DNA of 64,000 nucleotides from Treponema sp. (GTDB lineage: Bacteria; Spirochaetota; Spirochaetia; Treponematales; Treponemataceae). The stretch covers positions 1 through 64,000 of the forward strand of contig JAKSTN010000011.1 of the NCBI GenBank assembly GCA_024402535.1, given 5' to 3'. A program made the translations under genes and the position numbers. Below, piece by piece: positions 27,533 through 36,464 of this stretch (position 1 is the stretch's first letter; every line of letters starts with the position of its first letter). The notes under the pieces are model-generated. The model did not search any database. It was not told where the DNA came from and saw only the letters and a program-made list of their open reading frames with translations.

Positions 27533-28402
27533 CTAAAAAAATAAAAGGCCAAGAACGCCAACAGGAATAAGGTATGCAGCGAACCAGACAATTTTTCCTT
27601 TTTTAATGAGCTTCATAAGATAGGTGAGGGAAATGTAACCAACGGCAAAGGCAGCGGCACAACCTGCAATTACAGGGGCTGCTCCGATTACATCGTTTAC
27701 TTCGCCAAGATGTTTCAGCTCAAGAATAAAAGCACCAAGAATGGCTGGAATAATTACAATGAAAGAATAGTCTCCGGCTGTCTTGCGATCCATACCGGCA
27801 AGAAGGGATCCGGCAATTGTTGAACCTGAGCGGGAAATTCCTGGAAGTGTTCCAAGTCCCTGCATTACGCCTACAACAACAGCCTGAAGAATGCTGACAG
27901 GTTTTGGAGAAATATCAACAGGCTGTGAAGGAGCGGCGTTCTTTGGGCGGCGAGGATGTTTTTCTGCCTGGTCTGAAAGGATGAGCAGGAAAGATGTACA
28001 GATGAATCCTGCGCAAACGGCTTTAAGCGGAATGTCAGAAATAACTTTGCTTGTGAATACGCCAAGTGCGCCTGTGATTACAGTTGATATGATGAGGGCG
28101 ATAATTGCCTTTCGGCCGTATGCATCAGTTCCTGAAATCATATCTTCAGTATTTGTTACTTCAGGCTGAGGTTTACGGGCAACCCAGCGTCCGAAGATTT
28201 TCAGAAGATTCCAGATTTTTTTTCTGAAATAAAGACAAACTGCTACCAGAGTTGCCAGGTGCAGAAAAACGTCAAAGAGGACAGGTACTTCTTCAAGGCC
28301 GAAAAGTGCCTGACAAAGCTGCAGATGTCCTGAAGATGAAATTGGAAGGAATTCTGCAACACCCTGCAGCATTCCTAAAAGAATACCTTGAATAATAGTC
28401 AT
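27533..28402 (-). CDS. uppP: Undecaprenyl-diphosphatase UppP (BacA)
   Basis: 289 residues, polytopic inner-membrane protein that dephosphorylates undecaprenyl pyrophosphate to recycle the lipid carrier for peptidoglycan; overexpression in other bacteria gives bacitracin resistance. Motif QGVAEFLPISSSGHL (residues ~14-28) and GISRSGSTI (~189) carry the catalytic Glu, Ser, His and Arg. Length is typical. A charged cytoplasmic loop around residues 150-165 (SDQAEKHPRRPKNAAPSQP) is somewhat longer than usual. Minus strand, after the sugar ABC operon and its terminator. Confidence 0.95.
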   Translation of the reverse strand: MTIIQGILLGMLQGVAEFLPISSSGHLQLCQALFGLEEVPVLFDVFLHLATLVAVCLYFRKKIWNLLKIFGRWVARKPQPEVTNTEDMISGTDAYGRKAIIALIISTVITGALGVFTSKVISDIPLKAVCAGFICTSFLLILSDQAEKHPRRPKNAAPSQPVDISPKPVSILQAVVVGVMQGLGTLPGISRSGSTIAGSLLAGMDRKTAGDYSFIVIIPAILGAFILELKHLGEVNDVIGAAPVIAGCAAAFAVGYISLTYLMKLIKKGKIVWFAAYLIPVGVLGLLFF

Positions 28403-28438
28403 AAGTGAAATAATAAATCAAATGAAGGATAAAAAAAA

Positions 28439-28466
28439 GGGCTGTCCGCAACAACACAGACAGCCC
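28439..28466 (-). terminator. Intrinsic terminator of the carbohydrate ABC operon
   Basis: GGGCTGTC pairs perfectly with GACAGCCC around a 12-nt loop, and on the minus strand runs into eight T (the A run at 28431-28438). It lies ~20 bp beyond the last permease stop. Confidence 0.9.
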
Positions 28467-28487
28467 AAAACCTGGTAACGGAAGGGA

Positions 28488-29330
28488 TTAACCCTTAACG
28501 CTACCAAGAGCAACACCGGAAATAATATACTTTGACAGGAGGAAATATACTATAAACAGTGGCAGTACCGTGAGAGTAAGACCGAGGTAGATTGAACCGA
28601 ACTCAGTCTTGTAAATATCACCGCGAAGCAGAGAAACCATCATAGGCATTGTGTACAGGTTTGAGTCTGTAAGGATAACCTGTGGCAGGAACAGTTCGTT
28701 CCATTTAGAAACGAAAGCGAAGATTGCTTGTGTTGCCAGTGCCGGTTTCATGATTGGCAGAGCAATGATATTGAATGTGAAGAATTCTTTTGCACCGTCA
28801 ATACGAGCTGATTCGATGATTTCCAAAGACAGGGAAGGAATCATGTACTGGCGCATAAAGAATACCATTGATGGGGCAGCAATGCCTGGAATAATCAATG
28901 GAAGGAAGTTGTTAGTAAGTCCAACTTTGTAAATCATCTGGTAGAAACCGATAGTAACGATCTGTGAAGGTACCATCATAACAGCCATGATAAATGTAAA
29001 GAATGGACGGCGTAATTTCCATGTGTAAACAACCAGTGCGTAGGCTGTAAGTGTTGAGAAGTAAATTGAAAGTCCTGTTGCACCAGTTGAAATGATGATA
29101 GAGTTTAAGAAACCGCGAACAGGATTAAAACTTTTTCCTGTCAAAATCTTAAGGTTTGAAAGAAGATATTTTGACGGAATAAGTGAAATTGCAGTCTGCT
29201 GGATTTCATATGTAGAGCGTGTTGCGTTGATTACCATCTGAATGAATGGGAACAAACTCAAAATTGTAAGAAAAACACATACAAAGTAAACAAATACTTT
29301 GAAGATAATATTTCCTGCTGTTTTTTTCAT
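28488..29330 (-). CDS. Carbohydrate ABC transporter permease, MalG type
   Basis: 280 residues with six predicted membrane helices and the EAA loop ESARIDGAKEFFTFNIIALP (~170-190) that contacts the ATPase. This is the CUT1 family; the second of two permeases in a sugar importer. Its start abuts the preceding permease stop at 29330. No ATPase gene is encoded here, as is common in CUT1 systems that share an MsmK-like ATPase elsewhere. Substrate cannot be predicted. Confidence 0.92.
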   Translation of the reverse strand: MKKTAGNIIFKVFVYFVCVFLTILSLFPFIQMVINATRSTYEIQQTAISLIPSKYLLSNLKILTGKSFNPVRGFLNSIIISTGATGLSIYFSTLTAYALVVYTWKLRRPFFTFIMAVMMVPSQIVTIGFYQMIYKVGLTNNFLPLIIPGIAAPSMVFFMRQYMIPSLSLEIIESARIDGAKEFFTFNIIALPIMKPALATQAIFAFVSKWNELFLPQVILTDSNLYTMPMMVSLLRGDIYKTEFGSIYLGLTLTVLPLFIVYFLLSKYIISGVALGSVKG

Positions 29331-30334
29331 TATTTGTTTCCTCCCTTAGCTTCTGCTTTAAGAGCTTTCTGCTGTTTGTTATATTCACGGATACGCTGTC
29401 TTTCCATCTTTGCAAATTTTGCTTCGTCTTTGTCTCGGAGCAGGTAGAAGATGATTGCCGAAAGGATTGCGATGATGATGAACATAAGCATACTTGCAGC
29501 AGCAGCGCGGTTGAACATGTAAGAACCTTTAAATGCCTGGTTGTAAATGAATACACTTGCAGTAAGTGTTGCATTATCAGGACCTGAGTTCTGCATGAGA
29601 AGGGATGGAATATCGTACATCTGCAGACCACCGATTAATGATGTAACCAGTGTGTACAGCATAATTGTTTTCAAGTTTGGTAAAGTGATTTTGAAGAACT
29701 TCTGAACACCATTTGCACCGTCAATTTCTGCAGCTTCAAAGATTTCAGGGCTGATACCAAGAATACCAGAAGTTAGAACAATCATTGTGTAACCATACCA
29801 CATCCAGAACTGGATGAAGGCAACAATAAGGCGTGCAGCTGTTTTTGACTGTGGGAAGTCAAACTTTGGATATCCCATTTTTTCCAGTAAATAGTTTACA
29901 GGGCTTACAGGGTAAGCGAAGAGGGAAGCGAACAGAATAGCAATTGTTGCGGCTGTAATGATGTTTGGCATGTAGAAAACAACTTTGAAAAATCCTTTTC
30001 CTTTGATGTCATTCTGTTCGTTTGTAAACCAGGCGGCCAGAATAAGAGCCAGAACAATCTGAGGAATAAAGTTGATAATCCACATTAAGAAAGTATTCTT
30101 AACAGCAATCTGGAACGAGCGGTTATGCAGAATTGTTGAAAAGTTCTTAAATAATGGAGTGGCCAGTGAGAAGTTAGTGCTTCCAAGACCTTTCAGGTTT
30201 GTGAATCCGATAAATGCTGTGTAGATGATCGGATACAATGTACAAATACAAAAGGTAAGAACAAAAGGAATAGAGAAAATGTAGCCGTATTTTGAATAGC
30301 TTATTCCCTTGCGTTTTAATTCTTTGTTTTTCAT
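29330..30334 (-). CDS. Carbohydrate ABC transporter permease, MalF type
   Basis: 334 residues from the ATG at 30332-30334 (MKNKELKRKG), preceded by ACAGGA at a good distance; a longer frame from 30406 lacks such a site and begins next to the upstream terminator. Membrane helices and the EAA loop EAAEIDGANGVQKFFKITLP mark a CUT1 permease. The C-terminal tail is basic and cytoplasmic (RQRIREYNKQQKALKAEAKGG). It is followed directly by the MalG-type gene. Confidence 0.9.
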   Translation of the reverse strand: MKNKELKRKGISYSKYGYIFSIPFVLTFCICTLYPIIYTAFIGFTNLKGLGSTNFSLATPLFKNFSTILHNRSFQIAVKNTFLMWIINFIPQIVLALILAAWFTNEQNDIKGKGFFKVVFYMPNIITAATIAILFASLFAYPVSPVNYLLEKMGYPKFDFPQSKTAARLIVAFIQFWMWYGYTMIVLTSGILGISPEIFEAAEIDGANGVQKFFKITLPNLKTIMLYTLVTSLIGGLQMYDIPSLLMQNSGPDNATLTASVFIYNQAFKGSYMFNRAAAASMLMFIIIAILSAIIFYLLRDKDEAKFAKMERQRIREYNKQQKALKAEAKGGNK

Positions 30335-30417
30335 TTTTTCCTGTCTTTTTTGGTTTTTTATTAGTAAGTAACTTTTTTTGTAAAATTTATTGTTTTCGGG
30401 TTGCACTGATAAAAAAA

Positions 30418-30448
30418 GCCGTGCTATGACAGTGCATCATAGCACGGC
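30418..30448 (-). terminator. Attenuating terminator between binding-protein and permease genes
   Basis: GCCGTGCTATGA and TCATAGCACGGC form a perfect 12-bp stem with a 7-nt loop; on the minus strand it runs into seven T. It lies between the binding-protein stop and the first permease, so it probably keeps binding-protein mRNA in excess over permease mRNA by partial termination or 3'-end protection. Confidence 0.85.
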
Positions 30449-30482
30449 CGGTTTTACGAAACTAAAGTTCCGGAATCATCAA

Positions 30483-31802
30483 TTATTCAACGATGATGTC
30501 CAGGTTGTCAGCTACGTTCTGTTTGAAGTCAGCGATTGCCTGTGCTTTTGTTTTGTTTCCAGAAGCATATTCGCGAACCTGATCACGCCAGTACTGGTTG
30601 ATTGTTTCATCGTACTGTGTAACTGTTTTACCGTTTGCGAATGCGTTAGCTGGAACGAATACGTCGAACATGTTCTGTCCGCCGAGGAATGCCAGTTCAC
30701 CGTTAGATTTAGCCATTACAGTTCCTGAAGCAACACAGTCTTTTGTTCCGCCTTCGCCGTTCAGAGTACCGTTAGCCCACATGTACTGAAGACCTGTGTC
30801 AGAGTAGTCAAGAGTTACCCATTCGATAATTTTTGCTACTTCTTTCTTCATTTTTGTGTTTTTGTTTGCCAGGAGGTAAGATCCACCCCAGAAGAATCCC
30901 ATTGGTGATTCACAGATTGCCCAGTCACCGTATGAACCTTCACCTACTTTTGAACCACCACAGTTTGGTGCCAGTGTGTAGTTTACGAGCCAAGCTGGTC
31001 CGAAGAATCCAAGAGCTGTTCCTTCTGCTTTCATGTCAGCGAACCAAGCATCCTGCCAGTCGCGTGTATCATTGTGCCAGTCATTGTCTTTGAGCATTTT
31101 AGAGTAGTCCATGAATGCTTCACGTTTTGGATCGATGTTGAGTTTTCCGTTTACAATCCAACCTGTATCTGAAGAGTTTTCTACAGCGTGCCAGAGGTCA
31201 CCGTCACCAGAACAGATTTTGTATCCTTTTGCTTTGAGGTCAGCAGCTGCTTTCCAGAATGCGTTGAGGTTTCCTGAACCACCACCAATCTTTTCTTTTA
31301 CAACTTTTGGATCATCTGAACCCCAAGTTGCTTTTGCGATAGAACGACGGTAGATGAAAGCACCACCAGTAGCCTGGTATCCGAGAGCTACGAGGTCTTT
31401 TCCGTCACGTGTACCGATATCAATTGTGTACTGTGCGATGTTTGATTCTTTGAGCATCTTGTCAACATCAATACCGAGTGATTTGTAAGAAGCTGCGAAG
31501 TTTTTAGCATCTCCCTGAGAGTATTTCAGGATGAATGCACCTTCTGCAACGTAAAGGTCTGGAGCATCTTTCTTTGAACCCAGAGCCTGGTCGAGAGCTG
31601 GCTGGTATGCACCGTCAGTTGTAGCGATGATTGTAGATTTCATTTCGAAACCACAATCTGGATGTGTGTCAATGTACTTCTGAACCATGTTTGGAACTTC
31701 GTCTGTGAAAGCCCATACGTTCAGAACCTTTTTCTTTGGAGCAGCTGAAAGTGTTCCAAGAAGAACTGCAGCAAATACTGAAGCAGCGATCAATTTTTTC
31801 AT
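30483..31802 (-). CDS. Carbohydrate ABC transporter substrate-binding protein
   Basis: 439 residues. A classical signal peptide (MKKLIAASVFAAVLLGTLSAAP) without a lipobox cysteine means a soluble periplasmic protein. The body fits extracellular solute-binding family 1 (COG1653-like): LNVWAFTDEVPNM at the start of the first lobe, GYQATGGAFIYRRS, and GFFGPAWLVNY in the hinge region. A strong ribosome-binding site (AGGAGGAT) precedes the ATG. First gene of the ABC operon. An inverted repeat, AATAATTC/GGAATTATT (31857-31878), lies in its upstream region and may be an operator. Confidence 0.92.
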   Translation of the reverse strand: MKKLIAASVFAAVLLGTLSAAPKKKVLNVWAFTDEVPNMVQKYIDTHPDCGFEMKSTIIATTDGAYQPALDQALGSKKDAPDLYVAEGAFILKYSQGDAKNFAASYKSLGIDVDKMLKESNIAQYTIDIGTRDGKDLVALGYQATGGAFIYRRSIAKATWGSDDPKVVKEKIGGGSGNLNAFWKAAADLKAKGYKICSGDGDLWHAVENSSDTGWIVNGKLNIDPKREAFMDYSKMLKDNDWHNDTRDWQDAWFADMKAEGTALGFFGPAWLVNYTLAPNCGGSKVGEGSYGDWAICESPMGFFWGGSYLLANKNTKMKKEVAKIIEWVTLDYSDTGLQYMWANGTLNGEGGTKDCVASGTVMAKSNGELAFLGGQNMFDVFVPANAFANGKTVTQYDETINQYWRDQVREYASGNKTKAQAIADFKQNVADNLDIIVE

Positions 31803-32044
31803 AATATCCTCCTAACTGGATACTTTTAATATTTTTTTAGTGACTCCTGTCACATAAATAATTCTAAATTGGAATTATTAAATAAACATAGGTAAAAATT
31901 CCTATACAAAGTCCAAAAAGTCAGGTTAATCGTTTTAAATTCCGGTATACTAGTATTTATCATAAAAATTTACGACAACGTTTTCTTTATTCCGAAAAGT
32001 ACTGCTTTATTGTGTATTGTTCTTTAAAGTTGTAGATTATTTCC

Positions 32045-34033
32045 ATGCGCAAGTTTGAAGTAGTTTCGCCTTTTGAACCTTCAGGGGATCAGGGGCAGGC
32101 CATAGACCGCCTGGCAGAAGGTTTTCTCCGTGGTGACCGTTATCAGACTCTGAAAGGAGTTACAGGTTCCGGAAAGACTTTTACCATGGCAAAGATTATT
32201 GAGAAAGTTCAGAGACCGACTTTGATAATCAGTCATAACAAGACTCTTTCTGCCCAGCTTTACCGGGAGTTCAAATCTTTTTTTCCGAATAACGCTGTTG
32301 AATATTTTGTTTCCTATTACGACTACTATCAGCCGGAAGCCTATGTTCCGGCCCGTGACTTATATATAGAAAAAGATTGCGATATTAACCGTGAAATTGA
32401 CCAGATGCGCCTTAAGGCAACCTACAGTCTTATGGAACGTCGTGACGTAATTGTTGTTGCAACTGTTTCCTGCATCTACGGTCTTGGTATGCCTGACCTT
32501 TATAAAGACATGAGAATCCATGTAGAAAAAGGGCAGCACTGTGATTTCAAGGATATTGCAAACCGTCTGATTTCACTTCAGTATTCACGCAATGACATGG
32601 TTCTCGAGCGTGGAACTTTCCGCATCAGAGGTGATGTAATGGAAGTGTTCCCGCCTTACATGGAAACTGATGAAGGTTACCGCATTGAACTGGACTGGGA
32701 AGAGATTGTGCGCATCCGCCGTTTTGATGTATTAAATGGAACAACAACTGAAGAACTGGATGAGACTGTGTTCTATCCGGCAAAGCACTTTGTTGTGCCA
32801 CAGGATAAACTGAACGCCGCCTGTGACAGAATCCAGAAAGAACTTGATGAACGGCTTGAAGTGCTTCAGGCACAGAAAAAAGTTCTTGAATATGAACGAC
32901 TCAAAACCCGCACAACTTACGACATCGAAATGCTCCGGGAAATGGGAACCTGTCCGGGAATTGAAAACTATTCAGGACCGATTTCCGGGCGCATGACAGG
33001 GGAACCTCCTGCAACGCTTCTTCATTATTTCCCGGATGATTTCCTTTGTCTTATTGATGAAGCCCATGTTTCTGTTCCTCAGATCGGCGCTATGTATGAA
33101 GGGGACAGAAGCCGTAAAATGAATCTTGTTGATTTCGGATTCCGCCTGCCTTCGGCACTGGATAACCGTCCTCTGAAATTTGATGAGTTCAGTAAGAAGA
33201 TGAATCAGATCATCTACGTTACTGCTACACCAAGAAAAGAAGAAATCAAACAGAGTACTCAGGTTGTAGAACAGCTGATCCGCCCTACCGGACTTCTGGA
33301 TCCTATAGTTGAAGTTCGTCCTTCTGAAGGTCAGATGGAAGACATATATAAGGAAATAAAACTCCGAATTGAAAGGGGAGAACGTTCTCTTGTTCTGACT
33401 TTAACAAAAAAGATGGCGGAAGATCTTACTGATTACCTTACAGAGCTTGGTCTTAAAGTTAAATACATTCACTCGGAAATCGACACCTTTGAACGCGTTG
33501 AAATTCTGAAAAGCCTCCGCACAGGTGAAGTTGATGTGCTGATTGGAATCAACCTGCTTCGAGAAGGGATTGACCTTCCTGAAGTTTCTTTCATTGCCCT
33601 GCTTGACGCAGACAAGATCGGATTCCTCCGTTCCGAAACTTCCCTCATTCAGATTATCGGGCGAGCGGCACGTAACGCGGAAGGTATGGTCGTCATGTAC
33701 GCTGACCACATGAGTCCTGCAATGGAAGCGGCAATCAAAGAAACAAAACACCGCCGGGAAGTGCAGGAAGCCTACAACAAGGAACACGGCATTACTCCTC
33801 AGACTGTAAAGAAAGCCATCAACGACATTCTTGAACATCAGGCTAAGGATGCAGAAGCAGCAGCGGAAGAAGAAGTTGAGATTCTTAAGAATAAATCAAA
33901 TCTTCTTAATCCAAAAGACCGCAAGGCTCTTATTGCCCGCCTTAAAAAGGAAATGGCCGCCGCTGCCGACATCATGCAATACGAACTTGCGGCAAAATAT
34001 AGGGATGAAATAAAAGCGTTAGAGGCGATGTAG
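32045..34033 (+). CDS. uvrB: UvrB, excinuclease ABC subunit B
   Basis: 662 residues; nucleotide-excision repair helicase subunit that receives damaged DNA from UvrA and recruits UvrC. Walker A GVTGSGKT (~39-46), the beta-hairpin YYDYYQPEAYVP, DEAH box LIDEAHVSVPQ (~336), helicase motif QIIGRAARNAEG (~540) and the C-terminal UVR domain ending YELAAKYRDEIKALEAM are all present. Length is typical. Downstream at 34087-34139 lies a second, diverged copy of its last codons. Its neighbours are unrelated, so it is likely monocistronic. Confidence 0.97.
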   Translation: MRKFEVVSPFEPSGDQGQAIDRLAEGFLRGDRYQTLKGVTGSGKTFTMAKIIEKVQRPTLIISHNKTLSAQLYREFKSFFPNNAVEYFVSYYDYYQPEAYVPARDLYIEKDCDINREIDQMRLKATYSLMERRDVIVVATVSCIYGLGMPDLYKDMRIHVEKGQHCDFKDIANRLISLQYSRNDMVLERGTFRIRGDVMEVFPPYMETDEGYRIELDWEEIVRIRRFDVLNGTTTEELDETVFYPAKHFVVPQDKLNAACDRIQKELDERLEVLQAQKKVLEYERLKTRTTYDIEMLREMGTCPGIENYSGPISGRMTGEPPATLLHYFPDDFLCLIDEAHVSVPQIGAMYEGDRSRKMNLVDFGFRLPSALDNRPLKFDEFSKKMNQIIYVTATPRKEEIKQSTQVVEQLIRPTGLLDPIVEVRPSEGQMEDIYKEIKLRIERGERSLVLTLTKKMAEDLTDYLTELGLKVKYIHSEIDTFERVEILKSLRTGEVDVLIGINLLREGIDLPEVSFIALLDADKIGFLRSETSLIQIIGRAARNAEGMVVMYADHMSPAMEAAIKETKHRREVQEAYNKEHGITPQTVKKAINDILEHQAKDAEAAAEEEVEILKNKSNLLNPKDRKALIARLKKEMAAAADIMQYELAAKYRDEIKALEAM

Positions 34034-34086
34034 CCGCAAGTTCGTTTGCCTATAGGAAATTATTTAAGGCAGCGCGCTTTGGGCAT

Positions 34087-34139
34087 ATGAACTGGCTGCT
34101 AAATACAGGGATCAGATAAAAGAATTGGAAAGTATGTAG
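34087..34139 (+). pseudogene. Orphan duplicate of the uvrB 3' tail
   Basis: In one frame this reads YELAAKYRDQIKELESM and a stop, against YELAAKYRDEIKALEAM at the true uvrB end. Many codons differ synonymously (roughly 70% nucleotide identity), so it is not a fresh local duplication. It lies 53 bp after the functional stop and has no start. Confidence 0.8.
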
Positions 34140-34156
34140 AAAAGGAGAAAAAAGAA

Positions 34157-34279
34157 AAATGGGACGCAGCGAATCATGGTCAGCGCCACCTGTTGCGTCT
34201 CAGGCTTGCGGAAGCCTCGCTCTAAAAGCAACACCTGTGGCAGCTGTGACATGAATTCGCGTTGCTGGGACCCATTTTC
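34157..34279. repeat. Imperfect palindrome (~123 bp) upstream of the ArsB-like permease
   Basis: The arms pair through AAAATGGG, CAGC, GAAT-CATG, CCAC and GTTGC with small bulges; the apex contains its own perfect hairpin, AGGCTT-GCGG-AAGCCT (34202-34217). The upstream in-frame extension of the following gene runs through this element, which argues against that extension being coding. Confidence 0.75.
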
Positions 34280-34295
34280 AGGGGAAAATAAGGTT

Positions 34296-35456
34296 ATGAA
34301 AGATTTTACATTTGAATTTATTTTACAGAATATTTTTGCTGATACTGCAGTGAATCCTATAAAGATTCTTATTCTTTTTATTTCCATGACGATTCTTTCG
34401 GTGTTCCTGGATGAAATCGGTTTTTTCCGTTTTCTTGCCAATGTAACACTGAAAAAAGCCGGTACCAGTCAGAAAAAGCTTTTTCTTCTTTTATATGTGA
34501 CAGTTTCCATTCTGACGGTTTTTACTTCAAACGATATTATCGTTCTGACTTTTACGCCTTTTATCTGTTACTTTGCTGCCAATGCAAAAATTAAACCGTT
34601 GCCTTACCTTGTTACAGTGTTTGTTGCTGCCAACACCTGGAGTATGGCTTTGATAATCGGAAATCCTACAAATATTTATCTTGCAACAAGCGGTGGGGTT
34701 GAATTCTTAAGTTATGTAAAAATCATGATTCTTCCGACCGTGACAGCAGGACTTATCAGCCTTTTAGGGCTTTCACTCATTTTCGGAAAAGATCTTTCAA
34801 AGCCAATGGAAAGGGTGCAGAGTAAGGCGGGGCATATTACAGATCCTGTTCTTCTGATTATCGGCCTTATTCATCTTTTGGTTGCAACAGTTATGCTGGC
34901 TGTAAGTTCTTATGTGGGAATTGAAATGTGGATTGTTGCACTTGGCGCCGTGATAAGTCTTTTTGCCTGCAATCTTATTGTTGCGGTTTTTAGACGGCGT
35001 AAACCGAGGGAACTGGGCCGATGTCTTAAACGTGCGCCATGGACTCTTGTTCCATTCCTGTTAGGTATGTTTGTTTTGATTCTGTTTCTTCAGTGTCTTG
35101 GAGTTCCGGCTTTTATTACAAAAGTTCTTGGAACAAAACAGATCTGTTTCCGTTACGGCATTTCAAGTCTTATTGCATGTAACATAATGAACAACATTCC
35201 TATGAGTGTACTTTTCAGTTCTATTGTGGATGGACTCAGTATTGCAGAAAAAACTCCGGCTTTGTTTGCAACTATAATTGGTTCAAATCTTGGAGCTTTC
35301 CTTACACCTTTTGGAGCGCTGGCAGGATTAATGTGGCAGAAAATTTTAAAGGGACAGGGAATTAAATTCGGTTACTGGGACTTTGTTAAATACGGAGGCG
35401 GCATCGGAGTGGTTTCGCTCTTAGCCGCCGTTACTGTATTAAGTTTTATGGTTTAG
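34296..35456 (+). CDS. ArsB/NhaD (ion transporter superfamily) permease
   Basis: 386 residues from the ATG at 34296; the open frame extends upstream to 34176, but those codons fall in a palindrome and the sequence MNSRCWDPFSGENK is not membrane-protein-like. Ten or so hydrophobic helices, TSNDIIVLTFTPFICYF (~77-93) and GSNLGAFLTPFGALAGLMW near residue 335 are typical of ArsB and related anion or Na+/H+ permeases. Substrate (arsenite, anion or Na+) is undetermined, and no arsR or arsC is nearby. AAGG lies a few bases before the ATG. It converges with the next gene over a 85-bp gap. Confidence 0.85.
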   Translation: MKDFTFEFILQNIFADTAVNPIKILILFISMTILSVFLDEIGFFRFLANVTLKKAGTSQKKLFLLLYVTVSILTVFTSNDIIVLTFTPFICYFAANAKIKPLPYLVTVFVAANTWSMALIIGNPTNIYLATSGGVEFLSYVKIMILPTVTAGLISLLGLSLIFGKDLSKPMERVQSKAGHITDPVLLIIGLIHLLVATVMLAVSSYVGIEMWIVALGAVISLFACNLIVAVFRRRKPRELGRCLKRAPWTLVPFLLGMFVLILFLQCLGVPAFITKVLGTKQICFRYGISSLIACNIMNNIPMSVLFSSIVDGLSIAEKTPALFATIIGSNLGAFLTPFGALAGLMWQKILKGQGIKFGYWDFVKYGGGIGVVSLLAAVTVLSFMV

Positions 35457-35479
35457 TTTATTAGTTTCCTAATTTAAAG

Positions 35480-35532
35480 AAATGCCGTTAGGCATTTCGA
35501 ATCGGTATGATCTTCGGCCTCCGCGGCGCAGC
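35480..35532. repeat. Intergenic repeat, copy 2, with terminator-like hairpin
   Basis: AAATGCC-GTTA-GGCATTT (35480-35497) forms a perfect 7-bp stem between two convergent genes, followed by the shared core ATTTCGAATCGG...GCCTCCGCGGCGCAGC (to 35532). The core matches 25900-25937. The hairpin lacks a clear T tract on either strand. Confidence 0.6.
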
Positions 35533-35541
35533 TTAAAAGCC

Positions 35542-36357
35542 TTACTCTTTCCACGGGAAGATGAAAGATCTGAACTTTCTAGGACCTAAGGTTTCTTTGT
35601 CTTCGTAAATAAGTTCTTCCCAAGGAACATTGTTGCGTTCGCGTTTTGTCTTCAGTTCTGGGTGAAGTTCCAGGTAATCATATTTGTAAAGGCGAAGTCT
35701 TAATGCGTTTACTTTGGCGAGTGCAATTCCAGTTACTGATGGAATGAAGCCAATGAAAAGGATTGAGAAGGCAATGAGAATCAGATTATAAAATGCAAAT
35801 CCAATTGAAAATGCTGTGTTGTCCAGCATAAGGATGAGACATTTTTTCAGGCATTTCTTGAAAGGATTGTGCATGATTGAACGGATTGCAACAAACCACT
35901 GAAGAGAGATGATTGCAAAAAAATCAAACCATACGAACATGCATCCCATGAAAAGATACAGGTAAGAGCCCTGTGTAAAGTACCATCGGATTCCAATCAA
36001 AGATACGATAATCAATGCAGAAACAAGAAGACTGAAAAGAAGAACGTCTTTCAGAACCGAAGGCATTTTTTTGAAAATATCCAGGAAGTGAACTCCACCG
36101 AAGTTTGCAATTGTAACGGCAAGTTCACCGAAAGAAAAAGCAAAAAGATTATAGATGAAAGTAACAAGAAAGATGCCAAGGGCTGTAATGAGCATGGCAA
36201 CAAGCTGGCTCTGATTTTCTGGTACAATCTGAACAAGAAAACGCCAGGCAAAGAAAACTCCGCTTCCTGCAGCGAAGAAAACAAGGTTTGAGAGTACAAG
36301 TGTGAAAAGGTTATCCCACCCATCACAGAAATTCTTTTTAATTAAAAATCCGAACAT
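35542..36357 (-). CDS. Uncharacterised polytopic membrane protein
   Basis: 271 residues with about six hydrophobic helices (~17-38, 52-75, 98-120, 130-150, 190-215). It begins MFGFLIKKNFCDGWDNLF and ends in a charged cytoplasmic tail of ~50 residues. The layout, with a short cytoplasmic start and GWDNLFTLVLSNLVFF, faintly resembles YesL/DUF624 proteins, which often accompany sugar transport, but I cannot assign it. Minus strand, 107 bp downstream of the OppA gene. Confidence 0.75.
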   Translation of the reverse strand: MFGFLIKKNFCDGWDNLFTLVLSNLVFFAAGSGVFFAWRFLVQIVPENQSQLVAMLITALGIFLVTFIYNLFAFSFGELAVTIANFGGVHFLDIFKKMPSVLKDVLLFSLLVSALIIVSLIGIRWYFTQGSYLYLFMGCMFVWFDFFAIISLQWFVAIRSIMHNPFKKCLKKCLILMLDNTAFSIGFAFYNLILIAFSILFIGFIPSVTGIALAKVNALRLRLYKYDYLELHPELKTKRERNNVPWEELIYEDKETLGPRKFRSFIFPWKE

Positions 36358-36438
36358 AGAGTTAATTTAATAAGAAAATGAATTAAAATCAAATGAATTA
36401 TTTGTTGTGCTTTTTTAAGTAGATGTTATAAATAGGTC

Positions 36439-36457
36439 GGCCGCCTTTCCGGCGGCC
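36439..36457 (-). terminator. Hairpin after the oppA-like gene
   Basis: GGCCGCC-TTTCC-GGCGGCC is a perfect 7-bp GC stem just past the minus-strand stop codon. The following T tract is weak, so termination may be partial. Confidence 0.5.
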
Positions 36458-36464
36458 ATTTTAA

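Noticed and set aside
34176-34295. N-terminal extension of the ArsB-like permease
   Set aside because: The extra 40 codons are cysteine-rich, run through the palindrome and lack a ribosome-binding site; the ATG at 34296 begins the hydrophobic family sequence.
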